Source: an uncultured Actinomycetes bacterium (GTDB lineage Bacteria; Actinomycetota; Thermoleophilia; Gaiellales; F1-60-MAGs149). From it: DNA of 9,796 nt. Shown here in pieces: positions 1 to 5,975 of the stretch (within the stretch, counting starts at the first letter, position 1; the number at the start of each line of letters is the position of its first letter). Made by a program: the position numbers and the translations under genes. The stretch lies in the NCBI GenBank assembly GCA_903847495.1, contig CAINDT010000048.1:1-9796 (forward strand), written 5' to 3'. The notes beneath the pieces were generated by a model. That model was not told the origin of the DNA, made no database searches, and saw nothing but the letters and a program-made list of their open reading frames with translations.

Positions 1-185
1 ATCGTGTTGAGCGCCTCGTCGACGAAACCATCCATCTCGGGCAGCGGCGGCACCAGCAGCGGAAACCCGCCCGCCACGAGAATCGAGTTGACGTACGCCT
101 GGGGCGCCAGACACGCGGGCATGTCCGTCCACGGCCCCCAGGACGCCTCGAGCCAGTACGCGGTGATGCCAATTCGCGGTCGCAT
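1..185 (-). CDS. gamma-glutamyl-gamma-aminobutyrate hydrolase-like (peptidase C26), N-terminal fragment
   Basis: The first 61 codons of a class I glutamine amidotransferase-like hydrolase; the rest lies beyond the left edge. The N-terminus reads MRPRIGITAYWLEASWGPW, followed by PQAYVNSILVAGGFPLLVPP (residues 28-47). This matches the opening of the C26/PuuD family: a first beta strand with GIT, a W-x-x-W stretch, then a Y-V-x-x-(I/V) helix and AGG-P-LL-PP. The catalytic Cys-His-Glu would lie downstream and cannot be seen. Family members hydrolyse gamma-glutamyl amide bonds, for example gamma-glutamyl-GABA in the PuuABCD putrescine route. An in-frame TAG at 197-195 shuts off upstream starts, so ATG at 185 is firm. 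No Shine-Dalgarno is present; a TAGGCT hexamer lies 6 bases before the ATG. It follows the glutamine synthetase gene on the same strand after 253 bases, an order resembling M. tuberculosis Rv2860c-Rv2859c (from memory). Confidence 0.82.
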   Translation of the reverse strand, partial: MRPRIGITAYWLEASWGPWTDMPACLAPQAYVNSILVAGGFPLLVPPLPEMDGFVDEALNT

Positions 186-191
186 GCGGGC

Positions 192-197
192 AGCCTA
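192..197 (-). promoter_or_regulatory. candidate -10 element of a leaderless promoter for the C26 hydrolase
   Basis: TAGGCT on the minus strand fits the actinobacterial TANNNT -10 consensus and ends 6 bases before the ATG at 185. Transcription would then start at or next to the A of the start codon. No Shine-Dalgarno is present. No clear TTGACA-type -35 is visible; its expected place falls inside the right arm of the palindrome at 207-240. Confidence 0.45.
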
Positions 198-206
198 CCG
201 ACCACC

Positions 207-240
207 CTGGACACGATGGGCCCGGGCCCATCTTGTCCAG
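207..240. promoter_or_regulatory. 34-bp near-perfect palindrome, probable operator upstream of the C26 hydrolase gene
   Basis: The left half runs CTGGACA-CGA-TGGGCCC and the right half GGGCCCA-TCT-TGTCCAG. Sixteen of 17 positions pair; only the outer C of CGA against the final T of TCT fails. There is no loop, which favours a protein-binding DNA palindrome over an RNA hairpin. It lies just upstream of the proposed -10 (192-197), over the expected -35 region of the C26 hydrolase promoter, so a repressor bound here could block RNA polymerase. Polyamine catabolic genes are commonly controlled by dedicated repressors (PuuR in E. coli), but this site is not recognisable as a known operator. No T-tract follows on either strand, so an intrinsic terminator of the glutamine synthetase gene is less likely. 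Confidence 0.55.
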
Positions 241-282
241 GCGCTGAGTGGGAGACGCGCTGACTTCCGTGCCTCGCCGTAG

Positions 283-314
283 GCGTGGCATGCGACGGCG
301 TGCGCATTCCACGC
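283..314 (-). terminator. possible hairpin downstream of the glutamine synthetase gene
   Basis: GCGTGG (283-288) pairs with CCACGC (309-314); after one mismatch, ATGCG (290-294) pairs with CGCAT (303-307), leaving an 8-base loop. It lies about 125 bases past the stop of the glutamine synthetase gene and has no U-tract. Actinobacterial terminators often lack one, so a terminator role is possible but weakly supported. Otherwise nothing gene-like was seen in the 186-438 gap apart from the palindrome at 207-240. Confidence 0.25.
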
Positions 315-438
315 GACTGCGCTGGATGCTCGCGATCGATTGCGCGCCCGTGGACACAGGTTCGGCTTGCAGATGCCACCTGACGCCGGTGAGGATTCGC
401 CCACGGGCCGCGCGGCGCGGGCGGGAGCGCGGCGTCGC

Positions 439-1779
439 TCAGGAGCGCTCGAAGGAGCGGACGAGCTCCCAGTCCGTCACGGCGGACTCGAAGGCGGTGA
501 CCTCATGGCGGCCGCTGTTGACGTAGTGGTCGATCACACGGTCGCCGAACGCCGAGCGGGCGAAGGCGCTCTGGTCGAGCAGCTCAACGGCCTCGGCGAG
601 CGTCGTTGGCATGTGCTGACCATCCGCGTCGTAGGCGTTGCCCTCAAGCGGCGGCGCGGGCACGAGCTGGCGCTCGACGCCATCAAGCCCCGCCGCGATG
701 ACCGCAGAGAACGCGAGGTACGGGTTGGCATCGCCACCGGCGATCCGGGTCTCGAGGCGCAGGCCCTTGCCGTGGCCGACGGAGCGGAACGCCGCGGTGC
801 GGTTATCGCGCGCCCAGAGCAGCGTCGTCGGCGCGAACGAGCCGTACGCGTAGCGCTTATACGAGTTGACGTTCGGCGCGAAGAAGAACGACAGCTCGTG
901 CGTGCGCTCGACCTGGCCGGCGATGTACTGGTCGTAGATCGCCGAGTGGCCGCCCTCTCCCGTGCCGGGGAACAGCGCCTCGTCACCCTCCCAGAAGGAG
1001 CAGTGGATGTGGCATGAGTTGCCCTCGAGCTGGTTGACCTTCGCCATGAAGGTGATGGCCGCACCGTGCTGGTACGCGATCTCCTTGGCGGCAAGCTTGT
1101 AGAAGACGTGGTCGTCGGCCATCCGCAACGCGTCCTGATAGCGGAAGTTGATCTCGTGCTGGCCGAGGTTGCACTCGCCCTTGGAGTCCTCCACGGCGAG
1201 ACCCGACTGCTTCATCGCGAGGCGAATCGGGCGGATCACATCCTCGACCATCGTCGTGCCGAGGATTGAGTAATCCACGTTGTACGCGTTGGCGGGCTTG
1301 AGATCGCGGTAGCCCTTCTCGCGCGCCGAGTCGTACGACTCGCGGAACAGGACGAACTCGAGCTCGGAGCCGATCTTCGCGTTCCAGCCGCGCTCGGCGA
1401 GACGATCGAGCTGCGCGCGCAGGATCTGCCGCGGCGACTCAACGACGGGCGAGCCATCGTGATGCATGACGTCGGCGAGGCACAGCGCCGTGCCCTCGAG
1501 CCACGGCATCGGCCGCAGCGAGGACAGGTCCGGCTGCAGCACGAAGTCGCCGTACCCGGACTCCCAACTGGTCAGTGCGAACCCAGGCAACGTGTTCATC
1601 TCGACGTCAACGGCGAGCAGGTAATTGCACGCCTCGGCGCCGTGCGCCGCGATGTCATTGAGGAAGGCCTCGGCATCGAGACGCTTGCCCTGCAGACGCC
1701 CCTGCATGTCGGTCATCGCGAGGATGACGGTGTCGATCTCGCCCTTCGCGACCAGGTCGCGCAGCTCATCCAGCGTCAC
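439..1779 (-). CDS. glutamine synthetase family protein (gamma-glutamylpolyamine/amine synthetase type)
   Basis: A 446-residue ATP-dependent gamma-glutamyl ligase of the GS-I fold. Catalytic-domain signatures appear in order: SELEF with metal-binding Glu139/Glu141; GECNLGQHE with Glu202 and Glu209; NSCHIHCS with the nucleotide-region His257 and His259; NSYKR and RDNRTAAFR (305-332); and RLETRIAGGDANPY (341-354). The N-terminus (MTLDELRDLVAKGEIDTVILAMTD) resembles the beta-Grasp domain of the GlnA3/GlnA4/PuuA branch rather than housekeeping GlnA, and this branch usually joins glutamate to polyamines, ethanolamine or other amines. The adjacent C26 hydrolase gene, which would remove the gamma-glutamyl group again, supports a role in amine catabolism. 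The substrate cannot be told from sequence. The start is GTG at 1779, fixed by a strong GGGAGGAG Shine-Dalgarno five bases upstream. It lies 53 bases behind sepF with its own likely promoter (TAGGGT at 1812-1807). Confidence 0.9.
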   Translation of the reverse strand: MTLDELRDLVAKGEIDTVILAMTDMQGRLQGKRLDAEAFLNDIAAHGAEACNYLLAVDVEMNTLPGFALTSWESGYGDFVLQPDLSSLRPMPWLEGTALCLADVMHHDGSPVVESPRQILRAQLDRLAERGWNAKIGSELEFVLFRESYDSAREKGYRDLKPANAYNVDYSILGTTMVEDVIRPIRLAMKQSGLAVEDSKGECNLGQHEINFRYQDALRMADDHVFYKLAAKEIAYQHGAAITFMAKVNQLEGNSCHIHCSFWEGDEALFPGTGEGGHSAIYDQYIAGQVERTHELSFFFAPNVNSYKRYAYGSFAPTTLLWARDNRTAAFRSVGHGKGLRLETRIAGGDANPYLAFSAVIAAGLDGVERQLVPAPPLEGNAYDADGQHMPTTLAEAVELLDQSAFARSAFGDRVIDHYVNSGRHEVTAFESAVTDWELVRSFERS

Positions 1780-1784
1780 GGTGT

Positions 1785-1812
1785 CTCCTCCCGATGTGAC
1801 AGCGGCACCCTA
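1785..1812 (-). promoter_or_regulatory. candidate -10 and strong Shine-Dalgarno of the glutamine synthetase gene
   Basis: TAGGGT (1812-1807) fits TANNNT and would give a leader of about 20 bases ending in GGGAGGAG (1792-1785), five bases before the GTG at 1779. This decides the GTG start. It is the one promoter-like hexamer here paired with a leader and ribosome binding site, suggesting this gene is transcribed separately from sepF. Confidence 0.45.
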
Positions 1813-1832
1813 CCGGGGCACGCGCTCCGGCG

Positions 1833-2390
1833 CTAGCCGTTCGGGTTGAAGAAGCCCTGATCGACGAGGCGCTGGCGATCCTCCGCCGACACCTCGACGT
1901 TGGCGGGCGTCAGCAGGAAGACCTTCTCGGCGATGCGCTGGATCGCGCCGTCGAGGGCGTAGGTCATGCCGGAGCTGAAGTCGATCATGCGCTTGGCGAG
2001 ATCGGGCTCAGACGTCTGCAGGTTGACGATCACCGGCACGCCGTTCTTGAAGCGGTCGGCGATCTGCTGCGCGTCGTTGTACGAGCGCGGCGCGATCACG
2101 TGCACACGGACGGCATTCGAGGACTTCTTGTCGGGCGCCGAACGGAGGACGCCGATCTCGCCACTGGCCGTGCCGCGACGGGGGCGACCGGCGGCCGTCT
2201 CCTCCTCGTGGAAGGCATCATCGTATTCCGGCGTCGGTGTCGAGCGCTTGCGATCGAGGCGGCGGACGGCGGAGCGGCTGCGGGACGGCGGCTCGGGGTC
2301 GTCGTGGACCGTGGAGAAGTCGTCGTCGTAGAGGCTCTCATCCTCGGCGAGGCCGAAGTAGACGAGGGTGCGGTGCCAGATGCTGGACAT
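1833..2390 (-). CDS. sepF: cell division protein SepF
   Basis: A 185-residue SepF, the FtsZ membrane tether of Actinomycetota and Firmicutes. The N-terminal MSSIWHRTLVYFGLAED is the short amphipathic membrane-targeting helix. An acidic then basic low-complexity linker (about 18-90) follows, rich in D/E, R, S and P. The folded SepF domain spans about residues 93-178, beginning VRVHVIAPRSYNDAQQIADR and containing VPVIVNLQ and the stretch RMIDFSSGMTYALDG. The domain forms ring-like polymers and binds the FtsZ C-terminal tail. ATG at 2390 is chosen because it gives the canonical N-terminus; the longer in-frame extension upstream is Arg/Ser/Cys-rich and reads back into yggS. No Shine-Dalgarno is present, but TACACT lies 7 bases before the ATG, suggesting a leaderless transcript of its own in addition to any read-through from pgeF-yggS. 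It follows yggS by 49 bases. Confidence 0.95.
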   Translation of the reverse strand: MSSIWHRTLVYFGLAEDESLYDDDFSTVHDDPEPPSRSRSAVRRLDRKRSTPTPEYDDAFHEEETAAGRPRRGTASGEIGVLRSAPDKKSSNAVRVHVIAPRSYNDAQQIADRFKNGVPVIVNLQTSEPDLAKRMIDFSSGMTYALDGAIQRIAEKVFLLTPANVEVSAEDRQRLVDQGFFNPNG

Positions 2391-2397
2391 AAGCGTC

Positions 2398-2403
2398 AGT
2401 GTA
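2398..2403 (-). promoter_or_regulatory. candidate -10 of a leaderless sepF promoter
   Basis: TACACT on the minus strand, followed by 7 bases and the sepF ATG. It fits TANNNT and explains the absence of a Shine-Dalgarno. An inverted repeat lies directly upstream (2410-2429), over the expected -35 region. Confidence 0.45.
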
Positions 2404-2409
2404 GAGGTC

Positions 2410-2429
2410 TGGCAGACGGATGTCTGCCA
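2410..2429. promoter_or_regulatory. perfect 8-bp inverted repeat between yggS and sepF
   Basis: TGGCAGAC (2410-2417) and GTCTGCCA (2422-2429) are separated by four bases. It begins 11 bases after the yggS stop in the direction of transcription and ends 6 bases before the proposed sepF -10. It could be an operator over the sepF -35 region or an RNA hairpin that attenuates read-through from yggS. There is no U-tract after it. Sequence alone does not separate the two. Confidence 0.45.
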
Positions 2430-2439
2430 TTTCCGTCGT

Positions 2440-3126
2440 TTACGGCGCCAACAGGACGCTTCCTGCCCGCACGAGCGTGGCACCTTCCTCGACCGCGACC
2501 TCGAAATCCTGGCTGGTGCCCATCGAGAGCGCATCGAACCGGTGCGTGCCGGCCCAGCGCTCGGTGGCGCTCGCGGCGAGCTCGCGCAGGGCGGCGAAGG
2601 CCGCGCGGGAGCCCTCGGGATCCTCGGCGAAGGCAGGCATCGTCATCAGTCCCGTCACGTTGACGTTGCCGAGCGGCGCGAGCACCTCGAGCAGGGCGTC
2701 GAGGTCGGCCGGGGCGACGCCATCCTTATCCGGGTCGCCTGCGGTATTGACTTCGACGAGCACGTCCTGCGGTGCGGGCGACCGACTCTCGATCTGCGCC
2801 GCGGTCGACTCGGTGAAGAGCGAGTGGATCAGGGTCACGCGCCCGGCGATCTCCTTGACCTTGCGGCTCTGCAGATGGCCAATGAAGTCCCAGGTGAACA
2901 GATCGCCGTAGGCATCCTGCTTGGCCACGAGCTGGTCCGTGCGGTTCTCGCCGACGCGCGTGATGCCGGCGGCATGCAGCAGCGGCAGGTCCTCGGCGTC
3001 GAGGTACTTGACCGCGGCGACGATCTCGATCTCGTCGGCGCTGCGCCCGGCGCGCGCGGCGGCCTCGGCGATGCGCTCGCGGGTCCGCGCCACGCCGGCC
3101 TTCACGTCATCAGGATTCCTCGACAT
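2440..3126 (-). CDS. yggS: YggS/PLPBP family pyridoxal phosphate homeostasis protein
   Basis: A 228-residue cytosolic PLP-binding protein with an alanine racemase-like TIM-barrel fold; it buffers PLP and has no established catalytic reaction. The PLP lysine is Lys40 in IVAAVKYLD. The family blocks follow in order: VGENRTDQLVAK (about 58-69), WDFIGHLQSRK (79-89), LVEVNTAGDPDKDG, GLMTMP, and LSMGTSQDF near the end. The start is placed at ATG 3126 because GAGGAG lies at 3136-3131, four bases upstream. An in-frame GTG at 3138 overlaps that Shine-Dalgarno and would add only four residues. The gene overlaps the end of pgeF by 17 bases, so the two are translationally linked in the pgeF-yggS-sepF order conserved in actinobacterial division clusters. 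Confidence 0.93.
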   Translation of the reverse strand: MSRNPDDVKAGVARTRERIAEAAARAGRSADEIEIVAAVKYLDAEDLPLLHAAGITRVGENRTDQLVAKQDAYGDLFTWDFIGHLQSRKVKEIAGRVTLIHSLFTESTAAQIESRSPAPQDVLVEVNTAGDPDKDGVAPADLDALLEVLAPLGNVNVTGLMTMPAFAEDPEGSRAAFAALRELAASATERWAGTHRFDALSMGTSQDFEVAVEEGATLVRAGSVLLAP

Positions 3127-3892
3127 CAGGCTCCTCACGGTAGGCGATGACCCCCTGGCGGCCGGTCGTCGCGCCGTCGCGGCGATACGAGAAGAAGGTG
3201 TCGGCGTCGGTGATCGTGCACAGCCCGGCGATCTCGATCGCGTCGGGCGAGAGCCCGGCCTGAATCAGCGCCGTACCCGCAGCAGCGGCCAAGTTGGCGG
3301 TGCCGTTGATCGCGGTACCCTCGCCGAAGCGCTCGCGGAGCGGCACGGCGACCTCCTCCCCCACCTCGTACGCGAGCGGTCCGGCGCACGGGCCGACGGC
3401 GGCGGCGTACGCGCCGGGACCGAGCGCGGCGACGGTCTCCTCGATCACGCCCGCCACGAGCCCCTTCCAGCCTGCGTGCACGACGGCCACCGCCGAGCCG
3501 TCGAGCGGGGCGATCACGATCGGCACGCAGTCGGCCGACAGCGCGACCAGTGCCAGTTCGAGTTCACGCGTGATCAGCGCATCGGCCTGTGGCAGCTCGC
3601 CCTGCGGATCGAGGTAGCCACCGACGAGCGGCTCGGCGACCTGCACGACGTTGCCATGGACCTGATGGTTCTGCACGGTGCGCGCCGGATCGGCGCCGAC
3701 GGCGGCGCACAGGCGACGCCGGTTCTCGGCCACTGCGGCCCGATCATCGCCGGTCGTGAAGCCCAGATTGAGGGACGCGAAAGGCCCCTCGGAGACCCCT
3801 CCGCGACGACTCGTGAAGGCCGCGACGATCCCCTCGGGACCCTGCCAGCGCAGGAGCGGAAAGGCGGCGAAGCTATCCCAGGCGAGCGGCAT
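3110..3892 (-). CDS. pgeF: PgeF/YfiH family protein (Cu-oxidase_4; multifunctional purine nucleosidase-type enzyme)
   Basis: A 260-residue protein of the YfiH/YlmD/PgeF family, formerly called polyphenol oxidase or laccase-domain. Members act on purine nucleosides; in E. coli PgeF also limits misincorporation of L-Ser into peptidoglycan stems. The zinc-site residues are visible: His76 in NHQVHG, Cys122 in SADCVP and His139 in VVHAGW. Other family blocks are TSRRGGVSEGPFASLNLG (27-44), GPCAGPLAYEVGEEV (167-181) and SYRRDGATTGRQG (235-247). ATG at 3892 gives the family's usual N-terminus; the longer frame upstream is out-of-character Arg/Ser/Pro sequence. There is no Shine-Dalgarno, but TACCCT lies 6 bases upstream, suggesting leaderless initiation. 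It heads pgeF-yggS-sepF and is divergent from the M50 protease gene across only 38 bases. In many actinobacteria ftsZ precedes this gene; here it does not. Confidence 0.93.
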   Translation of the reverse strand: MPLAWDSFAAFPLLRWQGPEGIVAAFTSRRGGVSEGPFASLNLGFTTGDDRAAVAENRRRLCAAVGADPARTVQNHQVHGNVVQVAEPLVGGYLDPQGELPQADALITRELELALVALSADCVPIVIAPLDGSAVAVVHAGWKGLVAGVIEETVAALGPGAYAAAVGPCAGPLAYEVGEEVAVPLRERFGEGTAINGTANLAAAAGTALIQAGLSPDAIEIAGLCTITDADTFFSYRRDGATTGRQGVIAYREEPDVEES

Positions 3893-3930
3893 GCCGTGAG
3901 GGTACCGCCGCTCGGGGTACCCTGCGGGAG
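3893..3930. promoter_or_regulatory. compact symmetrical divergent promoter pgeF / M50 protease
   Basis: The 38-base gap holds AGGGTACC (3899-3906) and its exact inverse GGTACCCT (3916-3923), spaced by nine bases. Each arm carries TACCCT reading outward: 6 bases before the pgeF ATG on the minus strand and 7 bases before the M50 ATG on the plus strand. Both start codons would thus be at or near their transcription start sites. Two polymerases could not occupy both promoters at once at this spacing, so the two operons may compete. An operator bound by a dimer at the inverted repeat is the alternative reading. Confidence 0.5.
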
Positions 3931-4629
3931 ATGTTCGGCAATATCGACTCCGCGTTCTCGGCCGAGAGCCTCGAGATTCTCGCGTTCCTGCTGCCGATCC
4001 TGATCGTCTCGATGGTGCTCCACGAGATGGCTCACGGGTACGTCGCAAACCGCCTCGGCGATCCGACGGCACGCATGCTGGGTCGCCTCTCGCCGAATCC
4101 TGTCCGCCACGTCGACCCGATGGGGTCGGCGATGTTCGCGATCTCCTGGATTGCCTCGGGCGGCACGTTCCTGTTCGGCTGGGCGAAGCCGATTCCGGTG
4201 CAGCCACGCTTTTTCAACCACCCGCAGCGCGGCTTCGCGATCGTCGCGATCGCCGGGCCGATCACGAACATCCTGATCGCGTACGTGCTGGCGCTGGTGC
4301 TGTCGCTGACCAACCTGCTGATGGTCGGCCCCGGCAACGTGATCTACCAGACGGCCGATCCGACGCTGCTGCAGAAGGTGCTGATCCAGGCGTTCCTGCT
4401 CAACATCTGGCTCGCGATCTTCAACATGATCCCGATCCCGCCGCTCGACGGCTCGCGCGTCATCGGCGCCTTCATGCCGCGCGAGATGTACGCCGCGTGG
4501 GCGCGTCTCGATCAGTACGGGATGATCATCCTGATCGGCATGATCTTCTTCTTCCGTCCGCTGCTCGACGTCGTGTCGGGCCTGACGGATCCGATCGCCG
4601 CGACGCTCCTGAAACTGGCGGGTGCCTGA
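3931..4629 (+). CDS. site-2 protease family protein (M50, YwhC-like intramembrane zinc metalloprotease)
   Basis: A 232-residue polytopic membrane protein with the M50 signature HEMAH (His31, Glu32, His35) in the first membrane segment. The second motif, NMIPIPPLDG (165-174), supplies the third zinc ligand Asp173. GWAKPIPV (83-90) and AIAGPITN (106-113) are further hallmarks of the short YwhC-type branch, which lacks PDZ and CBS domains. Hydrophobic stretches lie at about 12-33, 66-84, 101-130, 150-168 and 190-210. Members cut transmembrane substrates within the membrane; no substrate can be inferred here. ATG at 3931 has GGGAG directly against it, too close to work as a Shine-Dalgarno, whereas TACCCT ends 7 bases upstream, fitting leaderless initiation. 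Its stop overlaps the start of a 31-codon membrane-protein ORF. Confidence 0.9.
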   Translation: MFGNIDSAFSAESLEILAFLLPILIVSMVLHEMAHGYVANRLGDPTARMLGRLSPNPVRHVDPMGSAMFAISWIASGGTFLFGWAKPIPVQPRFFNHPQRGFAIVAIAGPITNILIAYVLALVLSLTNLLMVGPGNVIYQTADPTLLQKVLIQAFLLNIWLAIFNMIPIPPLDGSRVIGAFMPREMYAAWARLDQYGMIILIGMIFFFRPLLDVVSGLTDPIAATLLKLAGA

Positions 4630-4724
4630 TGAAGTCGTCCGCACTGCTCTACGCCGGACTGTTCGCGCTGGTCGTGGCGGTGCTGTTCGTCGGCTTCGGC
4701 CTCGTGGCCGGCTCGGGCCGCTAG
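4629..4724 (+). CDS. 31-residue putative single-pass membrane protein
   Basis: MKSSALLYAGLFALVVAVLFVGFGLVAGSGR, kept here in two halves: a short charged/polar N-terminus (MKSS), a hydrophobic segment at about 5-27, and a Gly/Ser/Arg tail. The ATG overlaps the protease stop as TGATG, which is typical of translational coupling. Twenty-eight of 30 sense codons end in G or C, like the neighbouring genes. It has no recognised family. As a partner of an intramembrane protease it could be a regulator, subunit or substrate, but that is inference from position. A chance ORF cannot be excluded at this length. Confidence 0.5.
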   Translation: MKSSALLYAGLFALVVAVLFVGFGLVAGSGR

Positions 4725-4750
4725 ACGATCTGGACCCGGGCCGAGGTCCG

Positions 4751-5971
4751 CTACTGCTGCGCCAGCCAGGCGAGTTGCGCGCCGCGATCACCGGTGACGG
4801 AGCCGTCGATGCAGGCGCGGCGCAGCGCGATCAGGAGCCGCCCCACCTCCGCGCCCTCGGCACCCGCGACCTGCTTGACGTCCGCGCCGTCGACGGCGAG
4901 CGCGATGTGGCGCAGACGCGTCAGGTAGCGCATGGCCTCGTCTCCACCGGCGGCGATCACGGCCTCGAGCGGCACGCGGGCGCAGGCCTGATCGACATCA
5001 CCATCGGCACGCCCGATGATCGCACCGCGTAGCGCTTCGGCGTCGGCCGCCGCGAGCGCCGAGCGGATCGTGTTGCGCTCGAGGCCGCTGGCGGCGAGCC
5101 ACGCGCGCCGACGCTCCAGCTCGACGCCGGCAAGCAACAGACCGAAGCCCAGCGCGATGCGGTCGGCGTCGCGTGCCTCGTCCTCAACGATCGCCCACGC
5201 GGCGGCGATGTCGGCCGGATCCGCGTGGAAGCCGGGCTCGATCGCGTCGAGGACGCCCCACTCGTTGAGAAGCGCGATCACGGGAGCGGGATGCTGCTCC
5301 TCGAACGCGAGGCACATGGCGTCGACCGTGCGTGTCTGGCCCGTCAGTTGCACAAAGCCGCCATGAGCGGCGGCCTTGGCGGCGTGCACCAGCGTGGCGT
5401 CGGGTGCGGCCTCGAGACGAGCGGCGTAGCGTGCGGCACGCACCAGGCGCGTGGCGTCTTCCTCGAAGGCGTCGGGGCGCAGGAGGGACAGCGACTTGGC
5501 GGCGACCGCAGCGACCCCGTCGAAGGGATCGAGCAACGCACCGGCATCGGGGCCGGCGACGACCGCGGCGATCGCGTTGACGGTGAAGTCGCGGCGGCGC
5601 AGGTCCTCTTCGAGCGTGGCGGGTGCGACCGTCGGAAGCGCGCCGGGTTCCGGATACGTCTCGGTGCGCGCGGTGACGACGTCGACCGGCGGGCGCGAGC
5701 GCACCGTCGCGGTGCCGAAGGCCGGATAGGTGCGCACCTCGGAGGAGGTCAACGCGCCGAGGCGCTTGGCGAACGCGATGCCATCGCCCTCGACCACAAC
5801 ATCCACCTCGTGTGGCTCCTCGCCGCGCAGCAGATCGCGCACGACGCCGCCCACGAGCGCGACGCGCTGGCCGGGGCCGGCGGCCTCCGCCAGCAGGGGC
5901 ACCGCCTCGCGGATGCGGGGCGAGCCGGCGAGCAGGGCGCGCGCGTCAGACCCTCCTGCGCGCGCGCCCAT
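4751..5971 (-). CDS. class II tRNA nucleotidyltransferase / poly(A) polymerase family protein
   Basis: A 406-residue member of the PolyA_pol head-domain family, whose members add CCA, CC or A to tRNA 3' ends. The head motifs are present: LVGGVVRDLL (39-48), PVDVVTARTETYPEPGALP, RRRDFTVNAIA (125-135) and LRPDAFEEDATRLVRAARYAARL (164-186, with the Glu-Asp-x-x-Arg motif). The catalytic metal motif, normally Asp-x-Asp, reads EVDVVVEGD (55-63), so the first carboxylate is Glu55 with Asp57 in the second place. The C-terminal half is helical and carries no obvious HD domain, unlike many actinobacterial CCA enzymes. ATG at 5971 is chosen because GGAGG lies inside the end of rid about 8 bases upstream. 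The gap to rid is 4 bases, so the two form an operon. It converges with the M50 operon. The exact nucleotide specificity is unknown. Confidence 0.85.
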   Translation of the reverse strand: MGARAGGSDARALLAGSPRIREAVPLLAEAAGPGQRVALVGGVVRDLLRGEEPHEVDVVVEGDGIAFAKRLGALTSSEVRTYPAFGTATVRSRPPVDVVTARTETYPEPGALPTVAPATLEEDLRRRDFTVNAIAAVVAGPDAGALLDPFDGVAAVAAKSLSLLRPDAFEEDATRLVRAARYAARLEAAPDATLVHAAKAAAHGGFVQLTGQTRTVDAMCLAFEEQHPAPVIALLNEWGVLDAIEPGFHADPADIAAAWAIVEDEARDADRIALGFGLLLAGVELERRRAWLAASGLERNTIRSALAAADAEALRGAIIGRADGDVDQACARVPLEAVIAAGGDEAMRYLTRLRHIALAVDGADVKQVAGAEGAEVGRLLIALRRACIDGSVTGDRGAQLAWLAQQ

Positions 5972-5975
5972 CTCG

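Noticed and set aside
3127..3138. Alternative GTG start of yggS at 3138
   Set aside because: The GTG overlaps the GAGGAG that serves the ATG at 3126, so the downstream start is better supported.
4732..4749. Possible terminator hairpin GGACC/GGTCC between the small membrane protein and the tRNA nucleotidyltransferase
   Set aside because: Only five pairs with an eight-base loop and no T-tract; expected by chance at this GC content.
3574..4791. 405-codon open frame on the minus strand across pgeF and the M50 gene
   Set aside because: Arg/Asp/Gln/His-rich low-complexity translation covering two clear genes; no family resemblance.
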